From assembly GCA_963565915.1 (NCBI GenBank), contig OY751492.1, forward strand, positions 2,170,001 to 2,234,000: a stretch of 64,000 nucleotides of DNA, in the 5' to 3' direction. The notes under the pieces were generated by a model, which ran no database searches, was not told where the DNA came from, and saw nothing but the letters and a program-made list of their open reading frames with translations. The position numbers and the translations under genes are program-made. This document shows, piece after piece, positions 10,409 through 20,511 of this stretch (positions are counted from its first letter, which is position 1; each line of letters opens with the position of its first letter). The DNA comes from Entoloma clypeatum (taxonomy: Eukaryota > Basidiomycota > Agaricomycetes > Agaricales > Entolomataceae).

Positions 10409-13400
10409 TCAAGGCACGGCGTCTCGACGTGTCAGGCGAAACGAGTCGAATATCGCAGCGGAGATCCGACGCGGAGCTCCCGGATGACGTCGGTAGAAGT
10501 CGCGGACTAGGCGCGGAGCGTGGACATTGTCTTCTGCTTCCCAGGAATTCTCTTCGTAGCCATATCCCTTCCATTTGACCAAGAATTGAAGCTTGCCTCG
10601 ATGCAGTCGGCTGTCCAAGAGGTTTTCAACATCATACTCCAATTCTTCTCCCACTACCGTCGGAGGCGGAGGAGAGCGGACTTGGCGTCGGAAAGGGTCG
10701 TCGGGAACTAGTGAAAGTTTGACGACATGGAATACTGGGTGAATGCGGGACATGGAAGGGGGAAGGCGAAGTTTGTAGGCATGTGTTCCGACAGGTCGGA
10801 CCACTGGGAAAGGGCCTACGTACCGATGTGCAAGTTTTTTTGTGGGTCGGGTGGTTTTGAGGTCCGATGAGTCTAAAAAGACCTTGTCCCCCGGGTGGAA
10901 TGTCGGAGTGGTGCTCCGATGCTGGTTGTAGTATCGCGCCATGTCGTCTTTTGCCTTTGTTAGTGCTGCGCGAGCCTCTTCCAGAGCGGACTTCATCCGC
11001 TCGCTGAAATCCGCTACCGCCTCGATTTCCGTCCGCTTCTCGCGAGGTTCGAATCCCATGCGCGGATGGCGGCCGGTGTCAATGTAGAACGGAGTTTGAC
11101 ATGTCGATGCGTGAACATGGTTGTTGTATGCAAATTCAGCCATCGGAAGCCATTCGTCCCAATCGTCTTGACGTTCATTGACGAATAGGCGAAGATATTG
11201 TTCCAATCCTTGATTGACCCGCTCCGTCTGTCCGTCCGACTGCGGATGGTAGGCTGTCGAGGCAGCAATCTTAATGCCAAGTAGCCTATATAGTTCGCGC
11301 GTGAACTTGGCGACAAACTGTGGTCCGCGGTCGGAGACAATGGCCTCCGGTAGTCCGTGGAGTTTCCAGACATTTTGAATATAGGAGCGTGCAGTCCCGA
11401 GTGCGGAGATGTCGGAGTGCGTCGGGATGAAGTGTCCCCACTTCCCTACTGAGTCCACTACCACCATGATAGCGTCGTAGCCGTGGGCTTCTGGTAGTTC
11501 AGTAATGAAGTCAACACTGGTTACTTGCCACCGCTCCGTGGGGACCGGTAGTGGATTGAGCTCTCCGGAGGGCGGAGTGCGTCGGACCTTGGTGCGGAGG
11601 CATGAGTCGCATGTCTTGCAATATTGACCTATTAAACGAGACATGTGTGGCCACCAGTAATTGCGCGACACCAGTTCCAAGGTTTTCCACCGTCCCGGAT
11701 GTCCGGCCACCGGAGTGTCGTGGTGTTGTGTGAGGATCCGATGACGCAGTTGGGGATTATTAGGAACATAGATATGATCCCTGAAGTAGAGCAAACCTTC
11801 CGCTTGCCTCCACTCCGCACTTCGGACGGACCCCGCTCCGACGGTCGGAAGGGATCTGACGACCTCCGCCACACTATCCTCCAGTAGCCCCTCTCGGATT
11901 CCCTGTCGGACCTGGCAGAGGACGTCGCGTTCTTCCCCTTGAACAGTTACCCCACGCATTGCTCGCACTGCAAAAAATTCTGGTCGAAGAAGGATGATGT
12001 TTTCGTTGTCCCGCGATCCGTCTCCGTGGTCCGCTCGTCGGGACAAAGCATCGGACTTGCCCATTGATTTTCCAGGTCGATGGTGCATTTTAAAATCGAA
12101 ACGAGCGAGGTATAAGGACCATCTAGCTTGTCGTCGATTTAGTTTTTGAGCTGTCATGAAGTACTCAAGATTTTTGTGGTCCGTCCAAATCTCCACTGTC
12201 TTCTCCGCTCCTTCAAGGAAGTGCCTCCACTCCTCTAATGCGCGGACCACTGCCAACATCTCCTTGTCATAGATCTCGTAGTTGCGTTCCACCGGACTGA
12301 GGCTTTTGGAATAGAATGCGACAGGGTGCCACTTACCGTCCTCTGTTGGTTGGGACAGTACTGCTCCAGTTGCAAAGTCCGAGCTATCCGCTTCTACCCG
12401 CCACTCCTTTCGATGATCAGCTAAGACCAGGATCGGAGCGGATGTAATCCTCCGCTTCAACTCCGCAAATGCGGACACTTCTCCTTCCTTCCAAGACCAG
12501 AGGTGCCCCTTCTTCGTGAGCTCGAAAAGAGGGCGCGCAATGTCCGAAAACCCTTCAATAAAACGGCGATAGAAGTTAGTGAACCCCAGAAAGGACTGTA
12601 CTTCTCGGACGTTTGTCGGAGCAGGCCACTCCGCGACCCCCGCTACTTTCACCGGATCCATCTCTACGCGTCCTTGTTCAATAATAAGGCCTAAGTATTC
12701 AATGCGCGTTTGCTCAAACTCGCATTTCTCTGGTTTTAGATAGAGTTTGTGTTCGCGAAGTCGTTCCAGTACAATCCGTGTGACCCTCCGATGTTCCGCA
12801 AGGGTCTCCGTGAAGATGAGTATATCGTCAAGGTAAACACAAACTACACCTTCAGTGATAAGGTCCTGAAAGATCTCGTTCATCATAGTCTGGAATGTGG
12901 ATGGACTATTAGTGAGGCCGAAGAACATCACCAATGGTTCATAGAGTCCGCGATTGGTCCGAAAAGCGGCCTTCCACTCGTCTCCGGGCTTTATCCGTAC
13001 ATTGTTGTAACCCCAGCGGATGTCGAGTTTGGTGAAGTATTGAGCGCGTTGAAGTTTATTGATCAGTTCGGATATGAGCGGAAGTGGATACTTGTTTTTG
13101 ATAGTTTTGGAATTGAGTGACCGGTAGTCTTGTACAAGACGAAGGGAGCCATCCTTTTTCTTGATATAGAACACCGGAGATGCCATCGGAGACTTGGAAG
13201 GGCGAATCCGACCAGTTGCAAGGTTTTCCTCCAAAAATGCGTCGAGTTCCTTCTGTTTGTTCGGAGCAAGCAGATATACCTTACAACCTGCCAGAGAGGC
13301 GTCCGGAACAAGTTCAATGGTGTGGTCCCAAGTCCGCTCTTCCGGTAAGGTGTTGAAAGAGGTCTTTGAGAATACATCTTCAAAGTCAAACAAGTGGTCT

Positions 13401-14479
13401 GGTACGGAATCGTGGAAAGATTTGGGTTTCTGGTTACTGAGGAAGGCCTCCGATAGACGTTGCGAGATATTGGATGAAGCGCGGATGAACTCCGCCTCCG
13501 CAGGTACTGTTCCGACAAAAAGGCGGTCTCCCTCCTCAAACTCATCCTCTTCCTCATCGTCTTCCGCTAACTCCTCCGTTTCTTCTCCTTCTGTGACATC
13601 CTCCACCCATGGGCCACGTGGAGCCTCCTCCTCTAGACCGGACGTCGGAGTGGAACCCATCCGACAGGCTCGGATGCGGACTTGTTCGAACTTCCGCTCC
13701 TTCCGCTCTTGGGCTGCCTCCTGTTGGCATGTCCGACATCGTGCAGGACACCGGCTCATCTTCACTTCCCCTGAAGTCCAATCTACCTCGGGGTTGTGTT
13801 CTTTGAGCCAAGTGAAGCCTAACACGATTTCTTGTTTTCCCAAACTTGTGACTGCAAGCTGGGTCCGTTCCGAGTGATCCCGATAGCGGAGCACTACGTC
13901 CAACACCTCCATTATTGCTCCGGCCTCATTCGGAGTTCCGTCGATGTTGTATACCGGAATTGCGCGTTGTAGTTTTCGAGTAGAGAGTCGGTGTTTCTCG
14001 ACCAGAGTACGTTCAATAAACGATCCTGTTGCCCCACTGTCGAGTAAGGCCTTTTGTGATAGTATGTCTTTAGTGTCGGTAGTTTCGAGAACTATGTCTA
14101 GTTCGAGGGAATTGTCGGAGCGAGCGGCTGCGGCGAGAACATATTGTTTTGGAAGCCGCCGCTCCCACTTAGAGAAGCGGATGCGGATAGGGTTTGCGGA
14201 GTTGGGTGCGACTATAGGATCGTTTGCAGGCTTAGAGATGGAGGGTATAGGATCATATTGTTCCATAAATAAGGCAGCATAACGATTTTTAGTAGACAAC
14301 GAGGGCGCACTGTTCACTCGTTGTGAGGAGGAAAATCCTCCTGTCCTCCCTCCGACTCCGCAGACTCCGTGGGCGGAACGGAGTTGCCTTCCGCCGCGTC
14401 CTTGACCACGAGTTGTTCCATGATAAACTCGTCTTGTTCCTCCATTGTCATGAATCGGACGTCGAAGCGAAGGGGGCAT
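10409..14479 (-). CDS. pol: Gypsy-1 pol: protease-RT-RNase H-integrase-chromodomain
   Basis: The 1,356-codon frame is intact. In order: retropepsin (ALLDSGATGSFIERT, residue about 145), reverse transcriptase with YLDDILIF (about 550), RNase H (VEADSSDFATGAVLS, about 690), zinc-binding integrase N-terminus (HHDTPVAGHPGRWKT..CDSCLR, about 960-1000). The integrase core has Asp in SVDFITELP, Asp in VSDRGPQF and Glu in DGQTERVNQ. A C-terminal chromodomain has FLVKWKGYGYEENSWEAEDN. It is in the -1 frame relative to gag. The first ATG (14479) directly follows an in-frame TGA, so it is reached by -1 frameshift in the overlap or by internal initiation. I see no classic slippery heptamer. Confidence 0.93.
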   Translation of the reverse strand: MPPSLRRPIHDNGGTRRVYHGTTRGQGRGGRQLRSAHGVCGVGGRTGGFSSSQRVNSAPSLSTKNRYAALFMEQYDPIPSISKPANDPIVAPNSANPIRIRFSKWERRLPKQYVLAAAARSDNSLELDIVLETTDTKDILSQKALLDSGATGSFIERTLVEKHRLSTRKLQRAIPVYNIDGTPNEAGAIMEVLDVVLRYRDHSERTQLAVTSLGKQEIVLGFTWLKEHNPEVDWTSGEVKMSRCPARCRTCQQEAAQERKERKFEQVRIRACRMGSTPTSGLEEEAPRGPWVEDVTEGEETEELAEDDEEEDEFEEGDRLFVGTVPAEAEFIRASSNISQRLSEAFLSNQKPKSFHDSVPDHLFDFEDVFSKTSFNTLPEERTWDHTIELVPDASLAGCKVYLLAPNKQKELDAFLEENLATGRIRPSKSPMASPVFYIKKKDGSLRLVQDYRSLNSKTIKNKYPLPLISELINKLQRAQYFTKLDIRWGYNNVRIKPGDEWKAAFRTNRGLYEPLVMFFGLTNSPSTFQTMMNEIFQDLITEGVVCVYLDDILIFTETLAEHRRVTRIVLERLREHKLYLKPEKCEFEQTRIEYLGLIIEQGRVEMDPVKVAGVAEWPAPTNVREVQSFLGFTNFYRRFIEGFSDIARPLFELTKKGHLWSWKEGEVSAFAELKRRITSAPILVLADHRKEWRVEADSSDFATGAVLSQPTEDGKWHPVAFYSKSLSPVERNYEIYDKEMLAVVRALEEWRHFLEGAEKTVEIWTDHKNLEYFMTAQKLNRRQARWSLYLARFDFKMHHRPGKSMGKSDALSRRADHGDGSRDNENIILLRPEFFAVRAMRGVTVQGEERDVLCQVRQGIREGLLEDSVAEVVRSLPTVGAGSVRSAEWRQAEGLLYFRDHIYVPNNPQLRHRILTQHHDTPVAGHPGRWKTLELVSRNYWWPHMSRLIGQYCKTCDSCLRTKVRRTPPSGELNPLPVPTERWQVTSVDFITELPEAHGYDAIMVVVDSVGKWGHFIPTHSDISALGTARSYIQNVWKLHGLPEAIVSDRGPQFVAKFTRELYRLLGIKIAASTAYHPQSDGQTERVNQGLEQYLRLFVNERQDDWDEWLPMAEFAYNNHVHASTCQTPFYIDTGRHPRMGFEPREKRTEIEAVADFSERMKSALEEARAALTKAKDDMARYYNQHRSTTPTFHPGDKVFLDSSDLKTTRPTKKLAHRYVGPFPVVRPVGTHAYKLRLPPSMSRIHPVFHVVKLSLVPDDPFRRQVRSPPPPTVVGEELEYDVENLLDSRLHRGKLQFLVKWKGYGYEENSWEAEDNVHAPRLVRDFYRRHPGAPRRISAAIFDSFRLTRRDAVP

Positions 14480-15468
14480 TCACGACTGAAGTGACCCGTT
14501 TTGTTACATCTGAAGCATGCATTGGCATTCTTGCCTTTGACGCGTGAAGTATCAATGTCCATTGCATTGGGGTCCCTTGTCGGCGGAGCGGTTGCGGATG
14601 CGAGCGGAGCTGGACGCGGAGTGAATGGAATGTAGGGGCGAGGGAATACTGAGGTGCCAGGTACTCTTGGTCCGACGACGTTGCGGAAGGCGGATGTGCG
14701 GGTCGGAGCAGTGGCTTTGAAGGCTTTGTTGGCAATTCTATTGTCGTCGTTGACTCGTGCTGCAGAGTACCACTCATCGGGGTTGTCGTCCGCAGGCCGT
14801 CCGTGGGTCAGGGTGGCGATCTCGTTCTGAATGTCGGAACGGAGACCATGGCGGAATTTGAGTACTATATTGGTATCCTCCTGATAGCCTGCTTTGTCAA
14901 TGTAGTCTTTGAACTCGTCAATATAGGTCTCGACATCCCGTTGACCTTGATAATAGGATTCTCCTTCGAGGATCAGTCTCGCGTCCTGTTCCTCATTCTT
15001 CGGAGTGAACTCCGTTGTAAAGACGGCGCGGAAGTCCACCCAAGTCCGATAAGGTGGAGCACCGGTCCTCCGCTCTTGTCGGATAATGCGATCCGCAAAG
15101 CGTGCTGCGCGTCCACTCTTCATGAAAGATAAGGCCCAATAAATTTTAGCGTGGTCGTCTGCGAACTGTTCCGGAGCCAGCCCCATAAACAATTCACAGG
15201 AGTTTAGAAAGGTCCAGCCATTTGCGCGCGATCCGTCGAAGTCTGACGGATTGGCGGGTTTTGCTCGACGCACGCCCGGATTGGCCGGAGCGAGCGGAGC
15301 AGGTGGAGGTGCGGGTGCGGGAGCAGGTGGGATAGGTGGCGGAGCTGGGGCAGGAATTGCGTTGAAGGCGAGGAGGAGTTGGTCAAGTTGAGTAGAGATA
15401 TCAGCGAGAGTTTGACGTTGTTCCTGGAACTCGTGCTCGAGCTGTTCAAGGCGATTGGGGTCGTCCAT
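14314..15468 (-). CDS. gag: Gypsy-1 gag
   Basis: This 384-residue protein builds the capsid. It starts MDDPNRLEQLEHEFQEQ with a short coiled coil, then a Pro/Ala-rich linker (residues about 50-75). A retrotransposon gag (capsid) domain with FDGSRANGWTFLNSCELF begins near residue 80. One CCHC knuckle, CFRCNKTGHFSREC, lies near residue 315. The C-terminus is acidic. The last 166 nt overlap pol in another frame. No disabling mutation is visible. Confidence 0.92.
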   Translation of the reverse strand: MDDPNRLEQLEHEFQEQRQTLADISTQLDQLLLAFNAIPAPAPPPIPPAPAPAPPPAPLAPANPGVRRAKPANPSDFDGSRANGWTFLNSCELFMGLAPEQFADDHAKIYWALSFMKSGRAARFADRIIRQERRTGAPPYRTWVDFRAVFTTEFTPKNEEQDARLILEGESYYQGQRDVETYIDEFKDYIDKAGYQEDTNIVLKFRHGLRSDIQNEIATLTHGRPADDNPDEWYSAARVNDDNRIANKAFKATAPTRTSAFRNVVGPRVPGTSVFPRPYIPFTPRPAPLASATAPPTRDPNAMDIDTSRVKGKNANACFRCNKTGHFSRECPLRFDVRFMTMEEQDEFIMEQLVVKDAAEGNSVPPTESAESEGGQEDFPPHNE

Positions 15469-15617
15469 TACTATGCGCGGAGCAGAATCACCGGTTACGG
15501 AGAGGTAATTAGAAGAACTGGAAGGGGTGTGAGATGTATCGGAGTCGGACGCGGACGAAGCTACTCCGAAGCGCGGAATCGTGACAACGATGCAATCGGA
15601 CCCGGTCCAATTAGATG

Positions 15618-15757
15618 AGAACTTTCTACTGTAAGGGCGACCTTACAATCCAAGACTCAAACTCAGATACTTGCAAGGGAGATCCGAAGATTAGATTGAG
15701 CAGTCTGATAAGTAATACAACACACACCTTGCAAGGGAGATCCGAAGAGAAAGTTCT
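15618..15757 (-). promoter_or_regulatory. Gypsy-1 self-primer pair
   Basis: On the minus strand AGAACTTTCT (15757-15748) lies in the LTR 32 nt after TATTTAT. Its exact 10-nt complement AGAAAGTTCT (15627-15618) begins 2 nt after the 5' LTR end. The geometry matches that of the four other Gypsy families here. Confidence 0.7.
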
Positions 15758-16083
15758 AAGGATTCCCCTGCAAGCTAGCGAGATAAATAGTAAAATGAGA
15801 TATGAAATAAAAGATAAAACGAGACATAGGAATGATGAGTAATGGTCGGGAGTAGGGATGGGGGATGAATGGAAACGAGATGAATGATAGTACCTGCGAT
15901 CCGACGTGCGGAGGAGCGGAGGGGCGCGGAGTCGTCGGATGTGGAGAGGTGCAGAGAGGTGAATAAGATATCAGAGGCAACAGATACGATCGGAGGGCGT
16001 CGGAGGGCGTCGGAGGGCGTCGGAGGGCGTCGGAGATGGTGGAAATGAACGGAAAGGGAAAGTGCAAAGTGGTTGCCCTTACA
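15630..16083 (-). repeat. Gypsy-1 5' LTR
   Basis: It has the same ends as the 3' LTR but four CGGAGGGCGT copies (about 15991-16031), which explains the 20-bp length difference. A TATTTAT box lies 32 nt before the self-primer segment at 15757. Confidence 0.92.
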
Positions 16084-17004
16084 CTGCTCCGATCTACTCC
16101 GAAATCTCTCCACCTGTTCCGACTCTCCTCCATCCACCCCCACTGGGTTCCAATGTTCCGAAGCCTTGTTCAGGATAGTTCCCTCTGATGGATTTCCATC
16201 CATCTTACTGTAAGGGCAACATCGCTTTCATTGGTTTCACTAACACCAAGGTCCATCTTACCCTCCGTATTCCTATATCCTGGTACCTCCATCGGAGCTC
16301 CGCACTCCTCTGATATAGCTCCGCACTTTTCCGACGTAGCTCCGCACTTCCTGCACACTTGACACTGTCGTTTCTCCATCGGAGCTCCACATTTCTCCAT
16401 GCCCAGCAATACAGGCAATATCCCTTCCCTTCTCCTTTCTTCTCCCTTTCGCATTCTCTTTCCACCACCTCCGACGGTTTCCGATGATCTCCGATGATTC
16501 CCAACATACCTCCGACCCTCCGGTTATCGGACTTCTAGATGTGGTGCGTTTATTACTTACACTTACTATACTTTACATTTTCCTTTTCCTTTCCAAACAC
16601 CTCCGACATATCTCCGATATTCCGACGGCCTGTTCTCCGCCCTTCGGTCTTTCAACATGACCTTATTACTTCAAGTCCATGCACGGTACGATACATCACT
16701 TATATATTTATCTCTTCAACCCCCATCTCCGACGTCCTCTGATCCACTCCGAAATGTGGAGTGGATATCTTATTTCAAATATTCCTACTATTTCATATAT
16801 TCTCATTGCCGTTCCGCTTCCATTTCCAATTCTCTTTTTCTATATATCTGCTTCGGTTGCAGGGGATTCCTTAGAGTTTTCTCTTTGGATCTCCCTTGCA
16901 AGGTACGATATATTGTTGTTTAGTAGTCTTTAATCTAACCTTTGGATCTCCCTTGCAAGTATCTGAGTTTGAGTCTTGGATCGTAAGGTCGCCCTTACAA
17001 ACGC

Positions 17005-19390
17005 CCATTCAAGCGGGGTGGGAAACTCCTCGCCCATCAGGCGTTGGATCCCCGGGTGCGGGCTGAGGAGGAAAAGGGCATGCAATTCAGTGGAGATGGA
17101 GACAGCCTCAGACGACACGGAATACACGTTGAAGTCTTTTATCAGCAGGCCATGTTCGAAAGTGCACCCATCGAAAAAAAAAAGTATCATTCCCTTTTGG
17201 AGTCGGTGGGATGCCGAAGATCTTTTCAATGACAGAGGGATTGAAAAGAGCCTGGGGAGGAGGAGGAGTGGAGCATGGTGCTTGCCCCGTTTTCTTGATG
17301 AGAGAGGGGTTGAAAGCTGGAGGCGAGGCACCAGGAGGAGTTGTATGCCACCCCATGGCATTAACTTGTTGACGTACCCAAGGTCACCTTTGTAGGCACC
17401 TCTTAAGACCCACACCCACTGTCCGATCCTGAGCCTTAGTTCCCGATCCTGAGGAAGACAGAGTGTCGCTGGTCAATCTTCCAGTGGGACAAACTTGACG
17501 ATAGGCGTTGCTAGCTGGTCTTGTGAAACCAACAGGTTTCCTCTCTTCATGACCCCGGGGATGCGGCGCAGGAAGCTACGGAGGTTTGGGTTCATGTCGG
17601 CCTCGATGAAAACTGACCCTCGGAGAGGTCCACGGGTATAGGCCGCTGATAGAACGTCTGGCGTCACCCTGTCCTTGACTAGCTGGAAGAGCGTGTAGAC
17701 AACTTCTTCTTCAAATCCAGGCTGGAATATCCTTGAGACTTACCACAAACGAGATGAATGAAGACTTACCCAGCATCGGAGCTGCCAAATAGGTTTGTCT
17801 GACGTTCGAGGTTGACACAGTAGATTGTGTGGTAAAATTCTGCCAGACACCTCGTCGTCGTATGCAGTCATGGGGTGTTGGCACCACACCCTGGTGGCGC
17901 AGTAGTGCGCACGTTCATGGACCACGTCCCAATCAATATCATCCTCCGGCTCATCCTGTGGCTTGTCCAGTCCACCGGCCTGGTAATCGTTCCACCGCCG
18001 AATACCCTCAGGGTGATTATCCTCCTGGTCATTGATAAAACCTAGAGCTACCTCAGAAGTGGATCAAAATAAGAGGACGGGTTGCTTACCATCCTCCTCC
18101 TCCTCCTCCTCCTCATCATCATCATCATCAGCATCATTGACTTGAGCCTCGAGATCCACGAAGGGATTATGAGCTTCTGTGATCTGTTTAACGGACTGTA
18201 AGCCCCCCGCATGTTGCATGAGCAAGAAGACAGACATACCCGGCAACGACTCACCCTGTTGGTGGGTTCGATTGATGATCTATGGGATGTGATAATTAGC
18301 TTTCATGGTACAGTTGATGTTCAAATCGTAGAAAACAAAGAACAGCCCTCGCTCCATGGGCCCCTGGTTCCCTTGCATACTCCTTCAGAGCGAGGAGTCC
18401 ATGAATCTGGTGTGCGCGTATCATACACTACACATCAATTTGCCCATGCAGGACGTGCTGCCGATGGGTGGGGCTTTATCTTTGCCCCCGCTTCAATTTG
18501 AGTACTCATCAGTGCTTATGATTTACTAATTACATGTACTAATAAAACCTATCTTACAGAACTTACTGAGGATGGGGAGGTCGGTAGGTGGTGGTGTGAA
18601 AGCAAGAAGAAAAAATCACGTGTTGGGGTGTCCAGTTGTTGATACACCACGGGACTCAAACAACAGAATCGGGGGTCGGAAGTCGTACTTACAATTAAAT
18701 CTAATATGGGTTTAGGGCCTCATGGAGGTGAGAGGTGTAGGGAAAGGTCCGGAGTTGCGTGGCCGCTGTTTATTCAACCAGCAACCTGGTTCCCCAGTTC
18801 ATCAATGGTTATGGGCAGAGGCGGTGATCGTACCAGTGGTTGGATCACTACTGAGGTACTGGTGCTCGACCTCACCTTCACTGCTTTCCGGCGCCTCAGC
18901 AGTCGGAGTGAAGACAGCTCTCCTAGATGCTTGCAAAGAGGCCAACTGGATGGCGTCGATGCCGGTGGTGAATTGCTTGTGGGTGGCCGCCTTTGTTTGC
19001 TCCTCATTTGCATGCACGTTGGCCTGATGTACGCACATTAGGCTCATGTAAATACACATCACGCACCTGTTGCCAAGATTGCGGCGGTCAAATCCATTAA
19101 TATGATGAATGGACAATGCCAAGATTTGCGAAGAGCAGCTCCCGACATTCGATCCGCATCATGTGTGTGTGATCATGGAGCAGCGATGGAACAGCAGCAT
19201 CGGGTGGGGGATTGAATTCATCGGCAGATATGATCTGCCTTGTGGGCAGTGCATCATGAACCGACGTCGGCAATGCAGTAGCAGCGTCCGTGGACAGTTA
19301 GTTTCCATATACTTATTTGAATTAGTAGTTCTATTCTATTTACTAGACTACATTAGATAGTTCTACGGAAGTCACAATGTCGTTGCTGCC
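17005..19390. other. hAT interior: SPT5-like 5' region and unassigned sequence
   Basis: 17005-18246 holds the NGN/KOW and acidic exons of the SPT5-like gene (minus). From about 18255 to 19390 I recognise no gene. A minus-strand frame 18802-19122 is acidic and open but matches nothing I know. The N-terminal half of the hAT transposase, expected here on the plus strand, is absent or unrecognisable. Confidence 0.4.
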
Positions 19391-19392
19391 TG

Positions 19393-20261
19393 CCACAACA
19401 CTGTACACACGGTCTGGGCTTCGGGACAGAGAATTGAGCACTTTGAAAACACGATCACACTCGGCAATCAGGAGCACTGGTGGGGCCTTGACACCGAAGG
19501 AAAAAGCAAGAATATCAAGATTCTCCAACTCCTCCTCAACGTCCATTCTCGTTGGGACTCGATACATGCCATGGTCGTTAGATGTCTCTATTTGCAACAG
19601 GAAAGCTTTTCTTCGTCTCGCGTCTTTTGCACTTCTCATCTTGACCTACAGCCCATCGAAACCTTTCTAACCAATCCTCTCAATAGAGATATTGCTCACC
19701 TCAAGTTGACTGAACGAGAGTGGGACAATTTGGAAGACTTTGCCTCAGTCCTCACAGTAAGGTTTCACAATCATTAATTACTACATATCTTGACTGGTTT
19801 AAATAGATTCCACATGTCGTGCAGCAAAACATGTGTGCAGAAAAGCTGCCAATGCTTTTGTCAAGCATATGCAACTTCGAAATACTAACTACTGCATCCA
19901 GATGGAGGGAAAGCAAGACCCACGCCGGTACCCCACATTGTATGCCATGGCTCTCGACTATCTCTCAATCCAGGCATCTGCCATTCCTTGTGAGTGTATA
20001 TTTTCATCAGCTAGTGAGATGGACATGAAGCGCCGGAACCAAATCCATCCAATCATGATGGAGGCCCTTCAAATCCTGAAGTTTTCATTGAAGCGGCAGA
20101 GGTTGGATTTCACGCAGGGGCTAGAAACACCGGAGGATGACATGTTATTGTCACCAAGAGACACTCACGATCATCTCACATTGATGTTGTCTCAATTTTG
20201 GGTGATGAACTTAGACAAATTGTGGCTCATGATGCATAAAAATATATTGTATCTCGTATGA
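19393..20261 (+). pseudogene. hAT transposase, 3' half with internal deletion
   Basis: Plus-strand pieces match the C-terminal half of fungal hAT transposases. SGQRIEHFEN and LLLNVHSRWDSIHAMVVRC (19420-19590) are followed by NRDIAHLKLTEREWDNLEDF (about 19680-19750). A 50-bp intron lies at 19757-19806 (GTAAGG..ATAG), then IPHVVQQNMCAEKLPMLLSS. The frame jumps to the dimerisation domain (YPTLYAMALDYLSIQAS, then SSASEMDMKRRNQ, about 19930-20040). About 150 residues usual between these blocks are missing, as is the N-terminal DNA-binding half. It should be inactive, so the hAT would need an enzyme supplied in trans. Confidence 0.8.
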
Positions 20262-20511
20262 CTGAATAATTATGCTTTTTATACGTAATGAGAACATCAA
20301 GCAGCCGATAAAATGATAAATATATTATTATATAATGACATGCACTGTTTTGGCAATTGATTGATCAGTTCCACGACTCAGGACCAGCTTGCTCTGGCTG
20401 CTGAGCCAAATGGAGCCAAATAAATCGGTTCGGTTGACAAGCTGAGTTGAATATGTGCCAAGCCGTGACTTTGTGAGTCACAGTGCAGCTAGCCGAGTTG
20501 CAGCAACACTA

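Larger units (their letters stand above)
9964..16083 (-). mobile_element. Gypsy-1, intact Ty3/Gypsy chromovirus
   Basis: The element is 6,120 bp with LTRs 9964-10397 (434 bp) and 15630-16083 (454 bp) and a TSD CTGCT at 9959-9963 and 16084-16088. The LTRs differ by one base that I can see and by the copy number of a 10-bp repeat, so the insertion is recent. A polypurine tract GAAGGGGGGGTGA abuts the 3' LTR. Gag and pol are both open. Confidence 0.95.
9798..16999 (+). mobile_element. LTR-like unit with TSD AACGC, hosting Gypsy-1
   Basis: The outer ends are TGTAAGGGCAAGCC (9798) and GGTCGCCCTTACA (16999). A perfect 5-bp TSD, AACGC, lies at 9793-9797 and 17000-17004. A second TGTAAGGGC start at 16209 defines a 791-bp LTR (16209-16999). 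Its last 55 bases match the 3' end of the Gypsy-1 LTR, so the families are related. Without Gypsy-1 the unit is about 1.08 kb with no coding region, so it is a remnant (solo LTR or TRIM-like). It interrupts the SPT5-like gene in coding sequence. Confidence 0.75.
8405..18246 (-). pseudogene. SPT5-like (acidic/NGN/KOW) gene inside the hAT, split by insertions
   Basis: SPT5/NusG-family proteins bind RNA polymerase II and control elongation. Exon pieces on the minus strand: an acidic N-terminus (Asp/Glu run near 18130-18080), then YDDEVSGRILPHNLLCQP (about 17850). An NGN-like segment with GPLRGSVFIEADMNPNLRSF lies near 17600. KOW units include WVLRGAYKGDLGYVNKL (about 17410-17360) and GDFVRVVGGVHRGRMVFV (about 9640-9590). 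The C-terminal domain ends at 8405. Removing 9798-16999 and one AACGC joins PTPLEWA to FFPGESVKIVEG in frame, which confirms one original gene. Introns are visible near 18060-18030 and 9506-9455. The first exon is not certain. A captured host gene or a long-standing transposon passenger are both possible. As it stands, about 7.2 kb of insertion should inactivate it. Confidence 0.75.
8066..20511. mobile_element. hAT element with SPT5-like cargo (12,446 bp with nested insertions)
   Basis: The ends are TAGTGTTGCTGC at 8066 and GCAGCAACACTA at 20511, a perfect 12-bp TIR. The TSD is a perfect 8 bp, GTTATCCC (8058-8065 and 20512-20519). Without the element and one TSD copy the flanks form a continuous LTR matching 516-1067, which proves the span independently. 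Subterminal GAGCCGA/CTGAGCC motifs repeat within 8090-8220 and 20390-20500. After removing 9798-16999 plus one TSD copy, the original element is about 5.2 kb. It holds an SPT5-like gene (minus) and a decayed transposase (plus), so it is probably non-autonomous. Confidence 0.9.

Noticed and set aside
13194..13877. 227-codon plus-strand frame inside Gypsy-1
   Set aside because: It lies opposite the conserved protease/RT region of pol and shows no domain.
16209..16999. Separate solo LTR with its own TSD
   Set aside because: The base flanks CTTAC and AACGC do not match; AACGC pairs instead with 9793-9797, so the unit starts at 9798.
18048..18254. Met/Arg-rich frame on the minus strand
   Set aside because: It is the wrong frame of the Asp/Glu run that fits the acidic N-terminus of the SPT5-like gene.
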